Assembly: GCA_015655565.1 (NCBI GenBank)
Contig: JAATEU010000201.1
Span: 1-5,567, forward strand
Length of the DNA stretch: 5,567 nucleotides
Direction: 5' to 3'
From: Clostridiales bacterium
GTDB lineage: Bacteria; Bacillota; Clostridia; Lachnospirales; Lachnospiraceae
Positions 1-5,567 of the stretch are shown one piece after another (position 1 is the first letter of the stretch; each line of letters begins with the position of its first letter). The position numbers and the translations under genes are program-made. The notes under the pieces were generated by a model. The model was not told where the DNA came from. It saw only the letters and a list, made by a program, of their open reading frames with translations, and ran no database searches.

Positions 1-569
<569 letters not shown>

Positions 570-623
570 TTACACGTTATCGGGGTTTTTTAATTTATAT
601 TTAAATTTTTATTAATTTTTAAA

Positions 624-652
624 AGTATACCCAATTAAAGAAAGCTTGTCAA
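624..652 (-). promoter_or_regulatory. sigma-A type promoter of guaB
   Basis: On the minus strand a perfect -35 box TTGACA (652-647) is followed after exactly 17 nt by TATACT (629-624), five of six matches to the -10 consensus. Transcription would start near 617 and give an AT-rich leader of about 75 nt before guaB. I see no purine riboswitch fold or PurR-type box in that leader. The rest of 543-623 holds nothing else that I can name. Confidence 0.8.
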
Positions 653-655
653 CCA

Positions 656-814
656 CTAAACGACAAATATCCTGTCTTTTATTAAAAAACACTTCCATAG
701 GGCATTCCGTGCCTGGCATACATTAATTTGAACCTGCAACGGCCCTGATATCTGCGGAATATGGACTAAGCCTGACGGATAAACAGCTGTATTTTTTATT
801 CCAGCTATTTGCAT
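656..814 (-). pseudogene. Cryptic 52-codon frame, possible gene remnant
   Basis: This frame opens at an ATG (814), reads MQIAGIKNTAVYPSG... and stops at a TAG (656-658) just before the guaB -35 box. The codons upstream of the ATG (YFGENQAKY) also look protein-like back to a TGA. Base composition changes sharply here, from very AT-rich DNA at 565-640 to more balanced, coding-like DNA at about 700-815. The stretch SGPLQVQINVCQARNAL loosely resembles the beta-sandwich-like segment near the start of some clostridial spore-cortex or peptidoglycan-binding proteins, but I hold that resemblance weakly. No strong ribosome binding site precedes the ATG; AGG lies about 8 nt upstream. It may be a decayed fragment or a small real gene. 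I cannot assign a function. Confidence 0.3.
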
Positions 815-867
815 ATACTTAGCCTGATTTTCTCCAAAATATCAAGGCCGTTTTCCTCCAATAAATT

Positions 868-1365
868 TTAATATTGGGCTATTTTTCTCGGATACCTTAA
901 TTTAATACTGTTAATCATTTTTTCATTCGGTTCAAAGAGAATTTTAGTTGCCGTTTCTCCTTTCCTTATGACTATAACATAAGGTTTTACCTCTTTTCTT
1001 CTGGAACTGAAGTCTTTTACTGCGGTCTTTACATAAGTATAACCATCCAATGCATGGGAACCTTCCGGGGCCATAATCTCTACCTGTTCAAAATCAATCT
1101 TTAATGCAGTCTTACGTTTTGCATTACCCATAATTTTATCAAAATCTAATTGACCGTCACAGTAAACATATTCGTATTCCACACTGAGTTTTGGAAATAT
1201 ATATATAATGACTACAATTAATATTGCTGATACAATTAGCAGAATAGAATTCTGAAAAGTTAAAAGAAATGCTATAATCGCAACAAAAACCAGTAAGAAA
1301 CGTAAAGCAAACGTTCCTGCGGTTTCCTTTCTTTTCGCCCCTGCTTCAGCATATGATTCATTCAT
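868..1365 (-). CDS. Small two-helix membrane protein, DUF6106-like
   Basis: The protein has 165 residues from the preferred start and its function is unknown. A short polar, partly basic N-terminus (MNESYAEAGAKRKETAG) is followed by two closely spaced hydrophobic helices at about 19-36 and 40-57, suggesting a membrane hairpin. A soluble tail of about 105 residues follows. The tail opens with VEYEYVYCDGQLDFDKIM (62-79), then KRKT and a conserved-looking VEIMAPEGSHALDGY (95-109). The 'xYEYxxxDGxLxxxKIM...KRK' pattern resembles bacterial PH-like domains, which is an inference. The whole arrangement matches my memory of the DUF6106 family of Lachnospiraceae. The start at 1365 is chosen because AGGAGG lies 8 nt upstream; an ATG at 1389 would add eight residues, but that AGGAGG would then lie inside the coding sequence. 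The gene follows the groEL terminator and precedes guaB by 325 nt, with no clear terminator of its own. Confidence 0.85.
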   Translation of the reverse strand: MNESYAEAGAKRKETAGTFALRFLLVFVAIIAFLLTFQNSILLIVSAILIVVIIYIFPKLSVEYEYVYCDGQLDFDKIMGNAKRKTALKIDFEQVEIMAPEGSHALDGYTYVKTAVKDFSSRRKEVKPYVIVIRKGETATKILFEPNEKMINSIKLRYPRKIAQY

Positions 1366-1373
1366 TAACCCTA

Positions 1374-1379
1374 CCTCCT
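1374..1379 (-). promoter_or_regulatory. Ribosome binding site fixing the start at 1365
   Basis: A perfect AGGAGG on the minus strand lies 8 nt before the ATG at 1365. The upstream in-frame ATG at 1389 has no comparable site, so the longer reading of this gene is unlikely. Confidence 0.85.
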
Positions 1380-1470
1380 GCGCTTTCATTTTATAGATCT
1401 TTATATTTCATTTATCAAACTGTTATCAAATGAACCTTCTGTTCAAATAAATGCATGTCTTCTAAAAAAC

Positions 1471-1498
1471 ATTATACTAAAAATATTATTAAAGTTAA
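1471..1498 (-). promoter_or_regulatory. Likely promoter of the DUF6106-like gene
   Basis: The minus strand has a perfect -10 box TATAAT (1476-1471), preceded after 16 nt by TTAACT (1498-1493), four of six matches to the -35 consensus. Transcription would start near 1464, giving a leader of about 100 nt. It lies between the groEL terminator and the gene, which supports a separate transcription unit. The weak -35 limits confidence. Confidence 0.5.
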
Positions 1499-1627
1499 AG
1501 CCTCTAACTCAAAATAATTAATATTTTTAAGTTTACCGTAAGCTTTCCCTGCAAAATCTGCCAACCACACACGGAAGCTGCCGGGAACCTTTTCAGAATC
1601 TTCCTCCCTGCGGTTTGTCCTGTATAA
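1475..1627 (-). other. Coding-like open stretch of 51 codons without a start
   Basis: Between an in-frame TGA (1630-1628) and a TAA (1474-1472) one minus-strand frame reads as ordinary protein, for example EEDSEKVPGSFRVWLADF and AGKAYGKLKNINYFELEAL. It contains no ATG and no start codon with a ribosome binding site. The part at about 1540-1625 is clearly richer in G+C than the surrounding spacer. It overlaps the proposed promoter of the next gene at its end. It may be a fossil of a lost gene or chance; I recognise no family. Apart from this, the promoter and the terminator, I see nothing else in the spacer between groEL and the membrane protein gene. Confidence 0.2.
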
Positions 1628-1629
1628 TC

Positions 1630-1669
1630 AAAAAAAGCCTATCTCAAAAGAAAATAATTTGAGATAGAC
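1630..1669 (-). terminator. Intrinsic terminator of the groES-groEL operon
   Basis: On the minus strand a 12-bp stem (arms 1669-1658 and 1648-1637, TCTATCTCAAA against TTTGAGATAGG with one G-U pair near the base) has a 9-nt loop. It is followed at once by seven T residues (1636-1630). It begins 21 nt after the groEL stop codon, as expected for a rho-independent terminator. Confidence 0.93.
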
Positions 1670-1690
1670 CCAGTTTTATTTATTCAGGAA

Positions 1691-3325
<1,635 letters not shown>

Positions 3326-3347
3326 CTATAATGATATTTTAAAATTC

Positions 3348-3635
3348 TTAGTCTTCCACAACAGCTACAATATCGTTCTGTTTCACAACAATGAATTCTT
3401 CGTCTCCCAACTTTACTTCTGTTCCAGCATATTTGGAAAATATAACTTTATCTCCTGCTTTCACAAGCATAGTAACTTCTTTGCCATCAACAACTCCGCC
3501 TGGCCCGGCTGCAACAACTTCAGCCTGTTGCGGTTTCTCCTTTGCCTGACCTGGTAAAACGATACCAGATTTTGTTGTTTCTTCAGCAACTAACTGCTTT
3601 AAAACTACTTTGTCTCCTAATGGTACTAACTTCAT
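3348..3635 (-). CDS. groES: 10 kDa co-chaperonin GroES
   Basis: GroES forms the seven-subunit lid that caps GroEL and triggers substrate encapsulation in the cytoplasm. The 95 residues are the normal length. The protein begins MKLVPLGDKVVLK. The mobile loop follows at about 17-33 (EETTKSGIVLPGQAKEK), with the GroEL-binding I25-V26-L27 triad. The glycine-rich roof hairpin GPGGVVDGKEV is at about 44-54, and the last strand is EEFIVVKQNDIVAVVE. AGGAGG stands 8 nt before the ATG. It is the first gene of the operon; the leader of roughly 110 nt carries CIRCE at its 5' end, so HrcA repression with heat induction is expected. Confidence 0.99.
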   Translation of the reverse strand: MKLVPLGDKVVLKQLVAEETTKSGIVLPGQAKEKPQQAEVVAAGPGGVVDGKEVTMLVKAGDKVIFSKYAGTEVKLGDEEFIVVKQNDIVAVVED

Positions 3636-3720
3636 ATCATTTTCCTCCTTATAAATAAATTATTTGATTAAAAAGCTTACATTGAAAGACACCCAAACCG
3701 GAATGTCCTCTACTTTATTA

Positions 3721-3747
3721 TTAGCACTCGCTTCAATTGAGTGCTAA
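3721..3747. promoter_or_regulatory. CIRCE operator (HrcA binding site)
   Basis: This is a perfect TTAGCACTC-N9-GAGTGCTAA inverted repeat, the canonical CIRCE element recognised by the heat-shock repressor HrcA. It lies just downstream of the proposed groES -10 box, at the expected transcription start, about 85 nt before the groES ATG. It shows that the operon belongs to the HrcA regulon. hrcA itself is not in the window. Confidence 0.97.
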
Positions 3748-3754
3748 CTGATAA

Positions 3755-3788
3755 ACTATATATTAGTAAATTTGCTTTTATTATGCAA
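3755..3788 (-). promoter_or_regulatory. Probable groES-groEL promoter
   Basis: Two overlapping readings exist on the minus strand: -10 TATAGT (3760-3755), or TAATAT (3765-3760) paired with TTGCAT (3788-3783) at 17-nt spacing. TATAGT has the better -10 but no good -35 at 17 nt. Either places the start at or a few bases before the edge of CIRCE. The region is certain to hold the promoter by position; the exact boxes are not. Confidence 0.5.
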
Positions 3789-3795
3789 ATTTACT
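3765..3795. repeat. Perfect 11-9-11 inverted repeat beside CIRCE
   Basis: AGTAAATTTGC (3765-3775) and GCAAATTTACT (3785-3795) are exact reverse complements separated by 9 nt. The centre is 46 bp from the CIRCE centre, and the repeat covers the likely -35/spacer region of the groES promoter. No gene reads into it from upstream, and neither side has a directly attached T-run, so a terminator role is unlikely. It could be a second operator or a DNA/RNA hairpin. I do not recognise it as a CtsR or Rex site. Confidence 0.8.
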
Positions 3796-4022
3796 TCAGT
3801 TTTAAAAACAAGATAAATCCCGTTTAACTACAGCTTTTCTCATCCATAGTCTCTTTATCTCTTTTTTTCTCACTTTTTTATTATTATAAGATATATCAAT
3901 ACTAATTAATTAAAACATTCCCCAAATTAATGGATTCATACTATAAATAAGGGCTATTTTATTTTAAAAATAGATTGACGTTATCTAAGGCAAAACATAT
4001 GTATTCAGACTTAATGTAATAA
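3796..4022. other. AT-rich divergent spacer with spaced T-tracts
   Basis: No gene is visible here. The plus strand at about 3832-3880 is almost entirely pyrimidine. It has T-runs at 3854-3856, 3862-3868 and 3874-3879, roughly one helical turn apart, plus one at 3835-3838, so it might be intrinsically bent upstream of the groES promoter. A 7-bp AT hairpin (CTATTTT 3954-3960 / AAAATAG 3967-3973) precedes a weak second plus-strand promoter candidate: TTGACG (3975-3980), 17 nt, TATGTA (3998-4003). The rest shows nothing I can name. Confidence 0.4.
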
Positions 4023-4051
4023 TTGCGGAGAATGAAGCCCTATGCTATAAT
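4023..4051 (+). promoter_or_regulatory. Extended -10 promoter of the DUF6062-like gene
   Basis: A perfect TATAAT (4046-4051) is preceded by TGC, an extended -10 element. TTGCGG (4023-4028) stands exactly 17 nt upstream as a partial -35. Transcription would start near 4058 and leave a leader of about 22 nt with the ribosome binding site at 4070-4074. The -35 coincides with a TTG codon that could otherwise be read as a start of the gene. Confidence 0.75.
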
Positions 4052-4069
4052 AAATCAAAAAGTAAAGGC

Positions 4070-4074
4070 AGGGA
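4070..4074 (+). promoter_or_regulatory. Ribosome binding site for the TTG start at 4080
   Basis: AGGGA (in the context GGCAGGGAT) lies 5 nt before the TTG at 4080. The alternative starts at 4023 (TTG) and 4032 (ATG) lie before the predicted transcript start. The first has no such site; the second has GGAG only 1 nt away, too close to work well. Confidence 0.7.
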
Positions 4075-4079
4075 TAAAA

Positions 4080-4796
4080 TTGAAAGAAAAACTATACTCC
4101 ATACCGGTAAATGACGCATTTGATACAGACAGTGAATGCCCCTTATGTCTTATGAAGAAAACCTTGGAAGAGCATGCCATCGACTTTACAATGGGTCCAA
4201 GTTACATGGAAGATGAGGTACGGGCTGAAACAGACAAAATCGGATTCTGCAGTCATCATGTTGAAAAGCTTTATGAAAATCAAAATCGTTTAGGACTGTC
4301 CCTAATGCTTAAAACCCATATGGATAAAATCATTAAAGACCTGGAAAGATTGTCCGGCGGAATACAATTATCTTCGCCTTCTTTATTTAAAAAGAAAACA
4401 GAACCTTCCGGTGTAAAAGCATATATCGACCATTTAGATGAATCCTGTTATATCTGCAATAAAATCAACGGCACATTTAACCGCTATATTGATACCATAT
4501 TCACGCTTTATAAAAATGATTCCAATTTTCGTAATAAATTCAGGCAGTCAAAAGGATTCTGTACTTCACATTACGGTCTTCTTTATGAGGAAGTGCAAAG
4601 ACATCTTGGCGGTGATAAGGCAAAAGACTTTATTAAATCATTGAATGCCATTTATTTAAATAATATAAAACGAGTCAGGGAAGATTTAGAATGGTTTATA
4701 GATAAATTTGATTACCGTTATGTTAATGAGTCCTGGAAGAACTCAAAGGATGCACTTCCAAGATCCATAAATAAAACCAACAGTGTCCTTAAATAA
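4080..4796 (+). CDS. Cys/His-motif protein with internal duplication, DUF6062-like
   Basis: The protein has 238 residues from a TTG start and its function is unknown. It opens KEKLYSIPVNDAFD and carries CPLC (20-23) and GFCSHH (55-60). A second copy of the pattern follows: CYIC (123-126) and GFCTSH (159-164). The spacing between CxxC and the next GFC cysteine is 33 and 34 residues, so the protein looks like two copies of one probably metal-binding module. TMGPSYMEDEVRAETDK (37-53) and NRLGLSLMLKTHMDKII (69-85) agree with my memory of the DUF6062 family, whose members start at the KEKLY position. No signal peptide or membrane segment is visible, so it is probably cytoplasmic. It is divergent from groES and convergent with the DUF2225-like gene. 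The start is chosen from the family pattern, ribosome binding site and promoter; an in-frame extension back to 4023 is possible on paper only. Confidence 0.88.
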   Translation: MKEKLYSIPVNDAFDTDSECPLCLMKKTLEEHAIDFTMGPSYMEDEVRAETDKIGFCSHHVEKLYENQNRLGLSLMLKTHMDKIIKDLERLSGGIQLSSPSLFKKKTEPSGVKAYIDHLDESCYICNKINGTFNRYIDTIFTLYKNDSNFRNKFRQSKGFCTSHYGLLYEEVQRHLGGDKAKDFIKSLNAIYLNNIKRVREDLEWFIDKFDYRYVNESWKNSKDALPRSINKTNSVLK

Positions 4797-4800
4797 TGCG

Positions 4801-4858
4801 GCCCTCCAGGCCCCCGGCAGCTTATGTTAAGAACGCTGCCCTCCCCGATTGGAGGCAG
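4801..4858. terminator. GC-rich foldable spacer between convergent genes
   Basis: GGCAG (4816-4820) can pair with CTGCC (4836-4840), extended by CTTA/TAAG around a TGT loop. The same CTGCC can instead pair with GGCAG at 4854-4858, extended by TCC/GGA around CCGATT with one bulged C. CCTCC (4803-4807) is also complementary to GGAGG (4851-4855). It sits just after the stop of the plus gene and before the stop of the minus gene, so a bidirectional 3' end or transcription block is likely. Neither strand has a T-run, so it is not a standard intrinsic terminator. Confidence 0.45.
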
Positions 4859-4877
4859 GCTCAGGCTATTGTATAAC

Positions 4878-5567
4878 TTAATAATTTTGTTTTAATAAAA
4901 CTTTTAATTCTCTTGCCTTTGTTTTGATTCGTTCATTCGCATCCCTGGAGATCAGAACCTTAGATATCCATCTGCCGGATTCATCATATTTTCCGATTCT
5001 TCGTGCCAGGTCTGCCACTAAATAGGTCATGGTATTTTCATCCATTCCACACATAGGGAACATTTCTTTTGAAAATGCTTCTACAAAGCCTTCATAAGCA
5101 TTAGTCAAAAATTCCAGCTCTTCCTGCTGTAATTGCCGGATAGTATCTTTATTGTCAGCAGCTGTATTTTCCTCCAGTATATTCTCGGCTTTTCCCCGAA
5201 GCAGCCATGCCGTTTTTAAACAGGTATAAGCCCGTTCACTTAACTTGCTCCTTTTTACAACGGTATTTACTAAAGCCAGCTTATGCCTGGCAATTGCATC
5301 ATCATAAGAAACGACCTCTTCCTCCTTTTCAATCCCCTTAAAGGAAGAGGATATTTGATCTTTAATCTGCTTTGCCTGTGCTGATGTCATAAAATTAAAG
5401 AAACGGTTTAAGGCTGCATAACCACAGTGCGGGCATACAACCGCATCATATTTCAGTGAATCCACAACCTGATATTTAGGTCTTAAATCCGTATCGGCAG
5501 AAATAAGCTTAACCTTACCGGTTTTTACTGTTTTAGACTTAAAATATTTATCACATACAGGGCAGGT
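4878..5567 (-). CDS. DUF2225-like protein, 5' end outside window
   Basis: The frame stays open to the right edge, giving 229 visible residues without the N-terminus. The GTG at 5465 is an internal valine, not the start. The visible part begins TCPVC (1-5), followed by VKLISADTDLRPKYQVVDSL and then VCPHCGYAA (44-52). The two CxxC pairs suggest a zinc ribbon. The remainder is helical: a charged segment with YDDAIARHKLAL (88-99), then ERAYTCLKTAWLLRGKAENI and a final TPR-like pair with YLVADLARRIGKYDESGRW (182-200). This order of CPxC, DLRPxY and VCPHCGYAA followed by TPR-like helices is the DUF2225 pattern. Its biochemical role is unknown. No membrane segment is visible, so it is probably cytoplasmic. 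It converges on the DUF6062-like gene with an 81-nt spacer; its promoter is not in the window. Confidence 0.9.
   Translation of the reverse strand, partial: TCPVCDKYFKSKTVKTGKVKLISADTDLRPKYQVVDSLKYDAVVCPHCGYAALNRFFNFMTSAQAKQIKDQISSSFKGIEKEEEVVSYDDAIARHKLALVNTVVKRSKLSERAYTCLKTAWLLRGKAENILEENTAADNKDTIRQLQQEELEFLTNAYEGFVEAFSKEMFPMCGMDENTMTYLVADLARRIGKYDESGRWISKVLISRDANERIKTKARELKVLLKQNY

Noticed and set aside
680..712. A terminator for the DUF6106-like gene (GGCA/TGCC stem with a later T-run on the minus strand)
   Set aside because: The stem is only 4 bp and the six T residues lie about a dozen bases after it, so it does not have the form of an intrinsic terminator.
1575..1585. An 11-base sequence shared in inverse orientation with 4813-4823 (CCCGGCAGCTT)
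   Set aside because: Several 11-base matches are expected by chance in a window of this size, and the flanks do not match, so it is not evidence of a repeat element.
3975..4003. TTGACG-17-TATGTA as the promoter of the DUF6062-like gene
   Set aside because: The -35 is good but the -10 matches only three of six bases. The promoter at 4023-4051 has a perfect extended -10 and gives a sensible short leader, so this can at most be a secondary start.
4438..4644. A 68-codon open frame on the plus strand
   Set aside because: It is inside the DUF6062-like gene in another frame, with no family features and no sign of its own start signals.

Overview
The window looks like a chromosomal segment of an AT-rich Clostridia-class Bacillota, most likely a member of the Lachnospiraceae. 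This rests on the low-GC intergenic DNA, strong AGGAGG ribosome binding sites, a perfect CIRCE operator in front of groES-groEL, guaB downstream of groEL, and three flanking proteins that I recall as families common in Lachnospiraceae (DUF6106-, DUF6062- and DUF2225-like). The family names come from memory of sequence patterns, not from a search.

Layout, left to right. Positions 1-542 (minus) hold the first 180 codons of guaB (IMP dehydrogenase), running off the left edge, with its own good promoter at 624-652. Positions 543-867 are intergenic but contain a coding-like 52-codon frame at 656-814. Positions 868-1365 (minus) encode a small two-helix membrane protein (DUF6106-like). Positions 1366-1690 hold its likely promoter, a second coding-like stretch without a start, and the intrinsic terminator of the chaperonin operon. 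Positions 1691-3313 and 3348-3635 (minus) are groEL and groES. Positions 3636-4079 form the divergent control region: CIRCE, an unexplained perfect 11-9-11 inverted repeat, a T-tract-rich stretch, and an extended -10 promoter for the rightward gene. Positions 4080-4796 (plus) encode a protein with a duplicated cysteine/histidine motif (DUF6062-like). A GC-rich foldable spacer at 4797-4877 separates it from a convergent DUF2225-like gene (4878-5567, minus), whose start lies beyond the right edge.

How it fits together. groES-groEL is a heat-inducible operon under HrcA/CIRCE control and is closed by a terminator, so the DUF6106-like gene and guaB are probably separate transcription units although they lie on the same strand. 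The two genes to the right of the chaperonins both encode uncharacterised proteins with paired cysteines, probably metal-binding. Nothing in the sequence ties them directly to chaperonin function.

No mobile element, CRISPR array, tRNA, rRNA or riboswitch was recognised. The most notable points are the inverted repeat next to CIRCE, the internal duplication and corrected start of the DUF6062-like gene, the two coding-like intergenic fragments, and the competing hairpins between the convergent genes. I found no clear new multi-gene system.
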